The notes below the pieces were generated by a model. It was not told the origin of the DNA, did no database searches, and saw only the letters and a list, made by a program, of their open reading frames with translations. Shown piece by piece: positions 44,339 through 56,087 of a DNA stretch of 64,000 nt. The stretch comes from Onthophagus taurus (taxonomy: Eukaryota; Arthropoda; Insecta; Coleoptera; Scarabaeidae), in the NCBI RefSeq assembly GCF_036711975.1, contig NC_091973.1, forward strand, positions 3,906,001 to 3,970,000, written 5' to 3'. Positions within the stretch are counted from its first letter, which is position 1, and each line of letters starts with the position of its first letter. The translations under genes were made by a program, and so were the position numbers.

Positions 44339-47329
44339 ATGGCTAGAGGTCAACAAAAACTCCAGTCTCAAGCCAAAGCAGCTGAGAGATCTGCCAAAAT
44401 GAAGAAGCAACAGGGACACTCTGCCACTGATCAGAAAAAAGCAGCTCAAAAGGCGCTCGTACACGTTTGCGTCGTTTGCAAGGTAAGTTATTAGCGCAAA
44501 CCGTGCAGAATGGAAGAGAAAGTAAATCCCCGCTTTCAATTTAACAATAGAAAACCATCTCTAATTGGTCAATTACGGGACTTTTTTAAATAAAACTTGC
44601 CAAATAATTTAATTCGTAACTTTTTTTATGATTAAACAATTGATACTTATCTTAAAAGTGTGATAAAAACTCTGTGTATTGTTTTAAAATAATCCGATAT
44701 CTATAATTAATTTTTTTTAGTGTTTGAAAACAATTTTCATAACTTGAAGACAGTTACATTTTTGTTGTTTACTTAAAGCAATTCCAAACAACCTCAATAT
44801 TTCTCTGCATTATTGTGGTTGTACCAGAAAATAATTATCATCAAATAATATGTTCTTTTTCTATTTCCTTATTATAGAGGTCATTTGGAGAATGTGAAAG
44901 TTTGTCTATTTCACTGCATCTTCAATTATTTCGCGTTTATTTGGACGTCTTCCAACTCGGCCGCACCAAATATCATGAACAATAATTAGAGCGGCCGACG
45001 TCTTCGAAGTCGGCCGAGATTATTTCTTCTATAAATTTCAAGCAGATTAGAGAAAAATCTCGACCGACTTCGAAGACGTCGGCCGCCCAAAGTATTGTTC
45101 ATCATACTTGGTGCGGCCGACGTCTTCGAAGTCGGCCAAGATTATTGCTTCCATAAATTTCAAGCAGATTAGAGAAAAATCTCGGCCGATTTCGAAGACG
45201 TCGGCCGCACCAAATATCATGAACAATAATTAGAGCGGCCGACGTCTTCGAAGTCGGCCGAGATTATTTCTTCCATAAATTTCAAGCAGATTAGAGAAAA
45301 ATCTCGGCCGACTTCGAAGACGTCGGCCGCACCAAGTATTATGCACAATAATTAGGGCGGCCGACGTCGACTTCGAAGACGTCGGCCGAGATTATTGCTT
45401 CCATACATTTCAAGCAGGTTAAGAGAAAAAATCTCGGCCGACTTCGAAGACGTCGGCCGCACCAAGTATTATGCACAATACTTAAGGCGGCCGACGTCTT
45501 CGAAGTCGGCCGAGATTATCTCTTCCATAAATTTCAAGCAGGTTAAGAGAAAAATCTCGGCCGACTTCGAAGACGTCGGCCGCACCAAATATTATGAACA
45601 GTAGTTAGGGCGGCCGACGTCTTCGAAGTCGGCCGAGACTATTTCTTCCATAAATTTCAAGCAGATTAGAGAAAAATCTCCGCCGACTTCGAAGACGTCG
45701 GCCGCCCTAAGTATTGTTCATCATACTTGGTACGGCCGACGTCTTCGAAGTCGGCCGAGATTATTTCTTCCATACATTTTAAGCAGGTTAAGAGAAAAAA
45801 TCTCGGCCGACTTCGAAGACGTCGGCCGCACTAAGTATTAAGAACAATACTTAAGGCGGCCGACGTCTTCGAAGTCGGCCGAGATTATTGCTTCCATAAA
45901 TTTCTGCAGATTAGAGAAAAATCTCGGCCGACTTCGAAGACGTCGGCCGCACCAAATATCATGAACAATAATTAGGGCGGCCGACGTCTTCGAAGTCGGC
46001 CGAGATTATTTCTTCCATAAATTTCAAGCAGATCAGAGAAAAATTTCGGCCGACTTCGAAGACGTCGGCCGCCCAAAGTATTGTTCATGATACTTGGTGC
46101 GGCCGACGTCTTCGAAGTCGGCCGAGATTATTGCTTCCATAAATTTCAAGCAGGTTAAGAGAAAAATCTCGGCCGACTTCGAAGACGTCGGCCGCACCAA
46201 ATATTATGAACAATAATTAGGGCGGCCGACGTCTTCGAAGTGGGCCGAGATTATTTCTTCCATAAATTTCAAGCAGATTAGAGAAAAATCTCGGCTGACT
46301 TCGAAGATGTCGGCCGCCCAAAGTATTGTTCATCATACTTGGTGCGGCCGACGTCTTCGAAGTCGGCCGAGATTATTGCTTCCATAAATTTCAAGCAGAT
46401 TAGAGAAAAATCTCGGCCGATTTCGAAGACGTCGGCCGCCCTAAGAATTGTTCATCATACTTGGTGCGGCCGACATCTTCGAAGTCGGCCGAGATTATTT
46501 CTTCCATAAATTTCAAGCAGGTTAAGAGAAAAATCTCGGCCGACTTCGAAGACGTCGGCCGCACCAAATATCATGAACAATAATTAGAGAGACCGACGTC
46601 TTCGAAGTCGGCCGAGATTATTTCTTCCATAAATTTCAAGCAGATTAAAATCTCGATCGACTTCGAAGACGTCTTGAAATACAATCTAGTGAGCAAAATA
46701 GTTTATAGCTGAAGTCAGGTGCTGCAATGTATATGTCTAATATAATGTTTCTCACAACATTTATTGTAGAGCGAGATAACCTTATGCAGGTGTATTACAC
46801 AGTGGGCGCAAGGCGGCTTTGCATAAAACAATTGGTCACTCAAACCAATAACAAAAGTCGTTATCGTTTGAAACCGCATTCGCAGCAAGAACGTTGCGAT
46901 ATTTTATCAATTTATTTCATAAATAAAAAGAATGCTTATTTAGGTAAGATATCAAACATTTATCAGCTAGGGGGGAATATGCAATAATTTATTTTTATAA
47001 AATTAAATCTATTAAGGCCAAACATTCGGCATTAACCCAACCTAACGTAACAAAAACCAACTCAACCCAACTAAACTACCCTTGATGATAATGAGACATT
47101 TATTGGCTAAAATATTTTTGGAACGCCCAAGACATGCAGAAAAGAAGAGTTTCGATTCCTCTTGGGTTGGGTAGAATTCTGGATTAATTGATTAATTTAT
47201 TGTTTTTAATTTACTAATAATTGTTTTCTTTTTTTATAGGCTCAAATGCCAGATCCCAAAACATACAAACAACACTTTGAGAATAAACATCCTAAGAATG
47301 AAGTGCCTGCGGAGCTGAAGGACGTCTAA
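44339..47329 (+). CDS. ZNF706: ZNF706-like small zinc-finger protein
   Basis: Exons 44339-44482 and 47240-47329 join in phase 0 for 77 residues; human ZNF706 has 76. The N-terminus MARGQQKLQSQAKAAERSAK is the conserved basic 4F5/SERF-like start. Next comes one C2H2 finger, CVVCKAQMPDPKTYKQHFEN followed by KHP, and the end PAELKDV. The intron begins just after the second Cys of the finger. Vertebrate ZNF706 is a nuclear protein tied to stem-cell state; the insect role is unknown. The 2.76-kb intron holds the largest satellite B array. Poly(A) signals lie near 47381 and 47690. Confidence 0.95.
44955..46680. repeat. Palindromic satellite B, main array (intron of ZNF706)
   Basis: About 14 tandem units of about 122 bp. 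Each has a hairpin: arm GGCCGACTTCGAAGACGTCG, a loop of about 30 bp that contains AAGTATT...AATACTT, then the inverse arm GGCCGACGTCTTCGAAGTCG. A spacer follows (TTCCATAAATTTCAAGCAGA). The arm is itself nearly palindromic around TTCGAA. The arms are better conserved than the loops, which alternate between GTATTGTTCATCATAC and AATATCATGAACAATAAT types. No coding function. Confidence 0.95.
46681..47239. other. Remainder of the ZNF706 intron, no gene seen
   Basis: It contains an 86-codon open frame at 46727-46987 that does not resemble a known family, and it ends at the TTTTTATAG acceptor. Nothing else recognised. Confidence 0.5.
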
Positions 47330-47791
47330 AAAAACGCGATCGCGAGGTAAAAAAACACTTAAAAAATAATAAAAAAAAAAAAATAAAGTAAACGGGCGAT
47401 CTCCCCCGAACTAACAATAACAATTAATTAAAATACTTTCAATTTAAGTTTACGTTCGTTCGACTACCGGTTTTTAATATAAAACGTTTGTACTCCTTTT
47501 TTATACAGAAAAATACAAAGAATAACTAATTGCTAAGGGTTGAAACTGCCCAAAGCTCCCCAGCCCCCCGTCAAAAATGGGAACCATATCATTCGCGTCG
47601 CGTCATGTTCGCTTTTCTGATCGGTTGGACTTTTGTAACTTGTAAATTCTATTTTTAGTTCACTGTTGATTAAAAAGAAAATAAAAATCAATAAAACGTG
47701 TTAAATTCAATGTGTTTGTTTTAATATTTCCTTTACATTTATTAAAAGAAAAATCAACATATTAAAAACGTATAAAAATGTTGAAATCATT

Positions 47792-50514
47792 TCAAAATTC
47801 TAAAAATTTCGGACAATCTTTCATTTGAATACGATGTTTTGGGAACACAACGAACAACTGGCGAAAAATTGGTCTTTGTTCAGGTTTCCAACACCAACAC
47901 TAAAAAATGATTTATATTAATAAATTTTAAACTAAATTTTTTTTATAAATTACCTGCCGCATGATTTTGCGTACAGAACGTGGACAATTTTTTGTAGGAA
48001 TAGTAAGTCGATTATTTGCTTTTAAAAATTTGAAAATGTTGGATAAAGACATGTAAGAATATGGCAAATTACCGTGGTTATATATTTCCCATAAAACAAC
48101 ACCAAAACTCCACATATCAGCTTGGATGCTATGCTTTTTGGCGATTAAAACTTCTGGAGCAACATGGGTGTGTGCAAAATCTTGGAATCGGCCTAAATAT
48201 TCGTTACAAATTCCGAAATTGGCTAATTTTGCTATTCCTGTTTTGGTAATCCAAACATTTTTGGCTGCCAAAAATTGATGACAAAGTTGTTGCTCTTCTA
48301 AATACACCATTCCCATACAAATGTCATTACAAAAATTGAATGCATATTTTCTAACGTAAGGATATTTTTTCGGCTTTCTTAAAAGATTTAACAAAGGTTC
48401 ATGTTCCATATAAACAGTAATCATGTTATAAGTTTTAATTGAACCAGAGTCGGTTAAAGCCAAGCCAATGATATTAACAAGATTTTTATGACAAAGTTTT
48501 TTCTTGATGATTTCATGCATTTCGACAGGGTCATCAATTGGTGAAATTAAAACTTTTCTATTTTGAATACAACCAATAAATGTTTTCCCAAAAACTCCTT
48601 TTTTAATATAATTCACGTTAATATCCCCTATTATTTGCGCTTTCATTTCCCTGGTAACATATTCCATGAGGTAATAGCATAATTCTTTTTTTCGGTGTAT
48701 GCATGTCTCGATTATTTCTTCCAACGAATCGTAATAATCTTCAAGATTTATCGTCAACCTTCCATAATTATCGCGAATTATGCGATAATCGAAAAGTCTT
48801 TTAGAATATGTTAAACATAAACTAAAATCTCCGGCGTATCTTAATGAATCTCTTACAAGGAATAAACCATCTTTATTCGATTTAAGCAGTTTATAGGTGG
48901 TTTCATCAGAAATTTTTCCGTGGTACCATCTAAACAATTATTAAATAATAAATCAAAAAAAATTGTTGTAATAGGCTTACTTAAAAGAAATTTCTCAATA
49001 ATTTTGTGATTCAATCCAAAAAAGAGTGTTTCCCAAAATGTATTCCGCAAGAAGTGATGATTGAAATTCGATAATTTCAAAAATTTATTTCTTAAGTGGT
49101 AAAAGTAATTTTTTAATCATGATTATTTTCAGTTATTGATGAAATTTCTTATAAATTTTTTACGAAACTAATTTTTAAATTTTTCGACAAAAATTGATTA
49201 ATTAAAAAATTTGTTTTCTCAAAAAGTAAACGTGATTTCTTAAAACGAATTTTGTTATTGAAAAGTACACCGCTTTATTGGTATTTAGTGAAATTTTCAC
49301 ACAAATTTACACCGAAATAAATTTAAAACAAATTATTTAAGAAAAATCGTATTTTTTCTCAAAAAGTAAAAGTGTTTGTTTAAAATGGGTTTTATTATTG
49401 AAAACTACACCATTTTATTGATATTTAGTGAGATTTGAACATAAATTTACACAGAAATAGATATTAAAGAAATTATTTAATAAAAAACTTTTACAAATTA
49501 AAAAAAAATTTTTCTCAAAAACTAAATGATCTTTTAAAAACGATTTTATTATTGAAAACTACACCATTTTATTGATATTTAGTGAAATTTTCACAAAAAT
49601 TTACCCAGAAATAGATTTGAACCAAATTTTTCGTTAAAAAATGTTTACAAATTAAAAAAAAAACTTCTCAAAAACTAGAAGTGATTTTATAAAACGGATT
49701 TTATTATTGTACACCGTTTTATTAATATTTACTGAAATGTTAACACAAATTTACCCAGAAATAGATATTAAATAAATTATTTAATAAAAAACGTTTACAA
49801 ATTAAAAAAAATTTTTTCTCAAAAACTAAGTAATCTTTTAAAACGAATTTTATTATTAAAAACTACACCATTTTATTGATATTTAGTGAAATTTTCACAC
49901 AAATTTACCCAGAAATAGATTTGAACCAAATTTTTCGTTAAAAAATGTTTACAAATTAAAAAAAAAACTTTTTTCTCAAAAACTAGAAGTGATTTTATAA
50001 AACGGATTTTATTATTGTACACCGTTTTATTAATATTTACTGAAATGTTAACACAAATTTACCCAGAAATAGATATTAAACAAATTATTTAATAAAAAAC
50101 GTTTATAAATTAAAAAAAATTTTTTTCTCAAAAACTAAGTAATCTTTTAAAACGAATTTTATTATTAAAAACTACACCATTTTATTGATATTTAGTGAAA
50201 TTTTCGCACAAATTGACCCCGAAGTAGATTTAAACAAATTATTTTAAAAAAAATCGTATTTTTTCTCAAAAAGTAAACGTGATTTTATTGAAATTTACAC
50301 CATTTTATGGTTATTTAGTGAAATTTTTACCCCGAAATAGATTTTAAATAATTTTTTAATAAAAAAGTTTAGGAATTAAAGAAATTTTAAAAATTATTTA
50401 CGGTATTAAGTCGGTGCAACCTTCTTTGTTGTTACCATCGTTGGGATTTTTCTGGATATTTTCAACAATTTCAACTGATTTTACAGCGCCGGTATCTTGA
50501 GCTAATTCTGCCAT
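47792..50514 (-). CDS. Csk-derived SH2-pseudokinase lacking the SH3 domain
   Basis: Exons 50514-50402, 48929-47954 and 47899-47792 join in phases 2 and 0, giving 398 residues. Residues 1-37 are a short leader ending TDLIP, where Csk would have its SH3 domain and LMP linker. SH2 follows at once (WYHGKISDETTYKLLKSNKD, FLVRDS, LCLTYS). The kinase-like domain (about 140-390) lacks key residues. The beta-3 Lys is replaced (KVLISPI), HRD is HQF (LCHQFLAAKN), and DFG is NFG (KLANFGI). The glycine loop is KKGVFG. APE (VAPEV), DMWSFGVVLWEIY and the final QRP Arg remain. No stop breaks the frame, so it is probably expressed as a pseudokinase. Csk family membership is inferred from SH2 and linker similarity. 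Confidence 0.85.
49190..50395. repeat. AT-rich tandem repeat in the pseudokinase first intron
   Basis: About eight copies of a unit of roughly 140-157 bp, each with TTTCTCAAAAA, TTTTATTATTGAAAACTACA and TTTACCCAGAAATAGAT. Alternate copies are more alike, so a two-unit period of about 307 bp is apparent between 49510 and 50125. It fills the first intron (48930-50401). Confidence 0.85.
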
Positions 50515-50818
50515 TGTAATCGTTTGAAGTAATCACTTTTTTAAACTGATGTACGACAAGTGACAATTCCACTTTTATAGTGTGGTGTGCCAACTCATTG
50601 GTAGAATTTGATAATTTTGTTTTATCTAATATTCATTCTAAGGAATTCGAAAATTTTACAATAATTTTTATAAAGGAAGCTAACGTTTGATAAGCAGAAT
50701 ATTTATATTTGGTGAAACGTACATTATTATTTTTAATTCACAATTTTTAAAAGTATTAAAATATATTTATTTTATTGTTACATCTTCCGTTTTAATATTT
50801 TAATATCGTCTTCTTTAC

Positions 50819-52017
50819 TTAACAGCTACACCTTAAGCATCCAGTTATTTTAGATCTTTCAAAATACATATATTCCTACAAAAAATAAATTAATATCTTT
50901 ATATTTGTGATTTTAAAATAATTTACCAATAAAAATGCAGCTCCCAATAAAATGGCTTTTAATCTATCATCAATACTACTTGATGGAAACTGTACACACA
51001 TGATATAATCAGTTTGTACTTGATCCCATTGATAATTAACACTTCCTAATTGCGTGGTACCCTCGGGATTAAATATCTTAAAATGTTTATCCTTCCCATT
51101 AGAAATGCACATACAAGTATCAGATGGACCTTCAATTTTATAAGCAACATTTCCGTGTCGATTATAAGCGAGAAAAATTGGTTGTGATAACGTCATTTGT
51201 TGTTTAACATAACCAACAAGTTCACCGGGAGGAAGCCAAATTTCCAATACTTGAAGATAACACCAAAACGAACAGTTTCCGAATGCTAAACGTCGCCGAA
51301 ATTCAATCGCTTCTTGTTGAGTTTGGTCAAAAAGACGCATCGTAAATGCTCTACTTGATCCACAACAAAATCTTTGGAAATTCGTCGATGATTCGCTTGC
51401 ATAATAAAGCGTTTCACCTCTTGGTACTTTTATTGTATATCTATTTTCTGAATCAACATTTGCAAGTACTAAAAAGAAATTTCTGTGAATCATTTATTAA
51501 TTCCTATAAATAAATTTTAAAATGAGATAAATTTATCTTAGATTATCTTACGTTCGTTTAATTCTACAGTCTGTTGGATAAATAATTTATCGACGCCATT
51601 TAAAAAATCTAATCCGTTCCTGGGAATAAATTGACCATCTCTTGATGATTGCCAATCGATTGTTGCGACGGGAATTGGTCTTCTACTTCCTGGATAGTTA
51701 CTTTCCAAGCTTGGTTGATCCACTATTGGAATTGGATCCGGTGTATCCAAAAATGTTGTAGCTAGAAAAAGAAATGAACAAATTAAATAGAAAAGAAAAC
51801 GATTATAAACTTACTTTCTCTAATGCTTGAATCACTCAACGGTGAATTAAAAACAGATAAATCTATATCTACAATAAATTTATTATTTATTAACTTACTT
51901 AGATCAAAATTAAATTACTTATTAAGTCATTAATAATTACTCAATAATAAATTTTTTTTTACCTGTAACATGGTCATCAAAAGGATCGTTAGACCCTTGC
52001 CTGTTGGTGGAAAACAT
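50819..52017 (-). CDS. Phospholipid scramblase
   Basis: Scramblase-family membrane protein proposed to move lipids between leaflets in a calcium-dependent way. Exons 52017-51963, 51868-51815, 51761-51552, 51468-50927 and 50875-50819 join in frame for 305 residues. The N-terminus is short and polar (SNDPFDDHVT). The scramblase core starts near residue 85 (GVDKLFIQQTVELNELLANV), followed by RFCCGSSRAFTMRLFDQTQQ, the Cys-rich palmitoylation-type segment. PPGELVGYVKQQ and CMCISNGKDKHFKIF come next. The C-terminal membrane helix spans the last intron (LKAILLGAAFLL, then EYMYFE), and the end is CLRCSC. Human PLSCR1 has 318 residues. It lies just upstream of the 324-bp satellite. Confidence 0.93.
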
Positions 52018-52429
52018 GATTCCCCGCTGAAATTATGTTTGTGTTGGGTTACAGTATTGCACAAGGAATGTTACTGCTACGATCGGTCGATAACAAAACG
52101 TTATCTTATCTTTTATTTATTGATTCACGTCTTAATTGTTTTCGCACTGTCAAGAGGACGGCGATTATCTACGTACATCCAATCATCGCATATACTAAAA
52201 TTATAACAATGGATTTTATTGTTCCTTATTAATGTACATATTCATTCTGTTTTTAATATTTCTTTAAATATAAAATATTTTAAAAAAATTTGTAATGTGT
52301 TTTTAATTAATTTTTATCAGTTTGTATTTTTAAATTTATCACTTTTAGGGTTAAAAAAATTTTTGATTAAAAATTGATTATTTTATATTTATTTCATGTT
52401 TAATTTAAAAAAATCCCCGATACTGAAAA

Positions 52430-54535
52430 TAATCCTGTTCTGCAAGACGTTGCAAAATTTAGACCAGTTTTGGGTTGGTATATTAATTGATAAGTTTAGC
52501 CGAAGAAGCTTACGTTGCAATGTTTTGGCTAACTTTGGGTTGATAAAATATTAACTGTAGTGCCTCAGCCACGAGCGACCTCGAATTAATCAGTTAAAGT
52601 TGTAAATTCTCCTCACTAAGTTCAGTCGGGATGCTCGCGATTTCAATGTTTTCTCAATTTCTTGGGTTGATACGATTTTCATTGTAAAGCCTCGGGCGAA
52701 AGGTCGTAGATTTTTCTCCTACGATTAAGCGAAGTAGCTTGAGATCGAGATGTTGCAAAATTTAGACCAGTTTTGGGTTGGTATTAATTGATAAGGCAGT
52801 ATCAGAGATTCCTCGCACTAAGTTTAGCCGAGGAAGCTTACAACAAAGATGTTGCAATGTTTTGGCTAGCTTTGGGTTGATAAAATATTAATTGTAGTGC
52901 CTCAGCCGCTTAATCAGTTAAAGTTGTAAATTCTCCTCACTAAGTTCAGTCGGGATGCTCGCGATTTCAATGTTTTCTCAATTTCTTGGGTTGATACGAT
53001 TTTCATTGTAAAGCCTCGGGCGTAAGGCCGTAGATTTTTCTCCTACGATTAAGCGAAGTAGCTTGAGATCGAGATGTTGCAAAATTTAGACGAGTTTTGG
53101 GTTGGTATTAATTGATGAGGCAGTATCAGAGATTCCCCGCACTAAGTTTAGCCGAGGAAGCTTACAGCCAAGACGTTGCAATGTTTTGGCTATCTTTGGG
53201 TTGATAAAATATTAATTGTAGTGCCTCAGCCGCTTAATCAGTTAAAGTTGTAAATTCTCCTCACTAAGTTCAGTCGGGATGCTCGCGATTTCAATGTTTT
53301 CTCAATTTCTTGGGTTGATACGATTTTCATTGTAAAGCCTCGGGCGTAAGGCCGTAGATTTTTCTCCTACGATTAAGCGAAGTAGCTTGAGATCGAGATG
53401 TTGCAAAATTTAGACGAGTTTTGGGTTGGTATTAATTGATGAGGCAGTATCAGAGATTCCCCGCACTAAGTTTAGCCGAGGAAGCTTACAGCCAAGACGT
53501 TGCAATGTTTTGGCTATCTTTGGGTTGATAAAATATTAATTGTAGTGCCTCAGCCGCTTAATCAGTTAAAGTTGTAAATTCTCCTCACTAAGTTCAGTCG
53601 GGATGCTCGCGATTTCAATGTTTTCTCAATTTCTTGGGATAATACGATTTTCATTGTAAAGCCTCGGGCGTAAGGCCGTAGATTTTTCTCCTACGATTAA
53701 GCGAAGTAACTTGAGATCGAGATGTTGCAAAATTTAGACCAGTTTTGGGTTGGTATTAATTGATAAGGCAGTATCAGAGATTCCACGCACTAAGTTTTGC
53801 AGAGGAAGCTTACGGCCAAGATGTGGCAATGTTTTGGCTAGCTTTGGGTTGATAAAATATTAATTGTAGTGCCTCAGCCGCTTAATCAGTTAAAGTTGTA
53901 AATTCTCCTCACTAAGTTCAGTCGGGATGCTCGCGATTTCAATGTTTTCTCAATTTCTTGGGTTGATACGATTTTCATTGTAAAGCCTCGGGCGTAAGGC
54001 CGTAGATTTTTCCTCCTACGATTAAGCGAAGTAGCTTGAGATCGAGATGTTGCAAAATGTAGACGAGTTTTGGGTTGGTGTTAATTGATGAGGCAGTATC
54101 AGAGATTCCCCGCACTAAGTTTAGCCGAGGAAGCTTACGGCCAAGACGTTGCAATGTTTTGGCTATCTTTGGGTTGATAAAATATTAATTGTAGTGCCTC
54201 AGCCGCTTAATCAGTTAAAGTTGTAAATTCTCCTCACTAAGTTCAGTCGGGATGCTCGCGATTTCAATGTTTTCTCAATTTCTTGGGTTGATACGATTTT
54301 CATTGTAAAGCCTCGGGTGTAAGGTCGTAGATTCTCCTCCTACGATTAAGCGAAGTAGCTTGAGATCGAGATGTTGCAAAATCTAGACCAGTTTTGGGTT
54401 GGTATTAATTGATAAGGCAGTATCAGAGATTCCCCGCACTAAGTTCAGTCGAGGAAGCTTACGGCAAAGATGTTGTAATGTTTTGTCCATTTCTGGGTTG
54501 ATATGCCTGATAAGCAAGGCTTTAAACCTCAAGTT
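52430..54535. repeat. 324-bp satellite array
   Basis: Six to seven copies. TGTTGCAAAA begins at 52751, 53075, 53399, 53723, 54048 and 54372, so the period is 324 or 325 bp. A rearranged partial copy lies at 52440-52750. Each unit includes CACTAAGTTCAGTCGGGATG and CTCCTACGATTAAGCGAAGT. Adjacent units are nearly identical. No ORF. It fills most of the gap between the scramblase and NRF1. Confidence 0.95.
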
Positions 54536-55060
54536 ATAGAGTCTACGCAAGTTCGATTAACGACATTCTCATCTTGTGTCAAGCTTTTTGAAATATTTGA
54601 CGCCATCTATTGATTATTTATGCAATTATATATAAAATCGCAATAAAAGTAACTAATTACAATGTAGCCGGTAAAATATATTACTTTATTATCAATTAAC
54701 AAAAAGCCTACATTACAATTGATCTAATCTCAAGCTCAACGAATAACATATAATTTTTATTACTACATACATAGTGATAAAGTATTTTGTATAGTGTATA
54801 CTGAATAATATGGCGATGTAGTGTTATGACTGTATAAAGAGTGGTTGGTGAAGCGCCATCTTTGTTTGAATAGGAGAAAGAGAAACGTGAAAATCGCATG
54901 CGTGTAATCGAGCACGTGCGCACAATGGAATTTGTTTAAAAAAATGCGCGGAAGAGATAATATTGTAAAAATAACAATTTTGGAGTAAAACAAAAGGAAG
55001 GAAAGGGTTGTTATAGAGAAATAAGTGGTTTGAACGGTTGAAGATTGAGGCCTCACGGCG
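54536..55060. other. Region upstream of the NRF1 leader, no gene seen
   Basis: Mostly AT-rich with increasing GC toward 55000. Minus-strand ORFs here (54708-55313) are low-complexity and overlap the likely NRF1 leader, so they were not taken as genes. Confidence 0.5.
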
Positions 55061-56051
55061 GGGCGATGCCAGTAGATGGCGTGGGGTTCGTGGGGTGTTC
55101 GCGTGCTTTATTTTAACGAAACGTTGGAATGTAGGACGCGGAGTGAACATTAAAGCAGCGAGAAACGAAGAAGAAAAGTCTAGAGAAAAAAAAATGACAT
55201 TTTGACGAATAGGTAAGTCGACGAAATTCATAGTTTTGCGTGCGTGGTACGAAATGCGCAAGTCCAGACGATATGGCCCCGGAGTCGAAATTGATGTCCG
55301 ACATTACCAACAATGACTATTACGATCGATATTTAGTAATGTGACGTAAATTTGTTTCTGCACGGTTCGGTGTTAGGCCGGATATTTAGTGGCTAAGCGT
55401 TATGGAACGTACGAAAATGGAAACTACGGGGATTATTCCTCGCAATTAAGTGCTGTAGCTTCGGCGCCATACATGTTTTCGTGTTAAATGTGCGACATAC
55501 ACGCAGGTGCGTACGCAGCCGTACTAATAATTTTAACTGGGCCTGCTCAGCTCTCTTGGCGGACGCGCGATTCGTCTCGATTCTGTTATTTTTTTTTAAA
55601 TCGTTCTACGACACATGTGTTTCGTGCTCAAAGATTTCACCGTGAAGAATATGTTCCCTCAAAGACGGTCACAAACGCCTTACCGATTATTTGTTATCTA
55701 AAAGTATTGGAAGCCATATTACGGGTTCCTCTACACCAAACTCCAATGCATCATCACGTTCCGACCAACAAAAACGCCATTCGAAAAGATCTTCGAGGTC
55801 CATTTAAATACGTGAGAGTTATTCAAAAATCATGCCCCCGCGATTATTTGTATTTTATTTCCCGTCGTCTCGCGGGGGACAAGGGGAGACCCCAACATCA
55901 GTTATTGATTTTATAGTGTAGGCTAGAAAAGCAATGTTCAACATCTCTGCCTTTGCAATCATTTATTTGCAAAATGTATATTATAATATGTAAGATGACG
56001 ACCGTTACATATCTGACTTACTACAGTGTCTTTTTTTTATCTTATATTTAG
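55061..56051 (+). promoter_or_regulatory. NRF1/ewg CpG-richer promoter, leader exon and first intron
   Basis: Between 55060 and 55560 CpG content is clearly higher than elsewhere. A leader exon likely ends at 55506 (CGCAG, donor GTGCGT) and joins the acceptor TTTAG at 56051. Short upstream ORFs are present: one at 55273-55344 and one from ATG 55488. If spliced as proposed, the latter would end after overlapping the main start codon out of frame. The transcription start was not located. Confidence 0.5.
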
Positions 56052-56087
56052 GGGCCGGTGAGACGACTCCACACTCGCTAGCGGTGC

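Noticed and set aside
44955-46680. CRISPR-like array of repeats and variable spacers
   Set aside because: The repeats are palindromic and the period is about 122 bp in animal intron DNA. The spacers are variants of the same few sequences, and there are no cas genes.
46727-46987. 86-codon ORF in the ZNF706 intron
   Set aside because: No recognisable domain and no splice or promoter context; probably chance or a worn transposon piece.
47792-50514. Reading the Csk-like gene as an active tyrosine kinase
   Set aside because: The catalytic Lys, HRD Asp and DFG Asp are all replaced in an otherwise clear alignment.
54708-55313. Overlapping minus-strand ORFs of 66-145 codons
   Set aside because: They are low-complexity, overlap each other in different frames, and lie antisense to the NRF1 leader.
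55488-55916. 142-codon ORF on the plus strand near the NRF1 leader
   Set aside because: It runs through a good splice donor at 55507 and into probable intron. Its composition is not family-like, so it is kept only as a possible upstream ORF.
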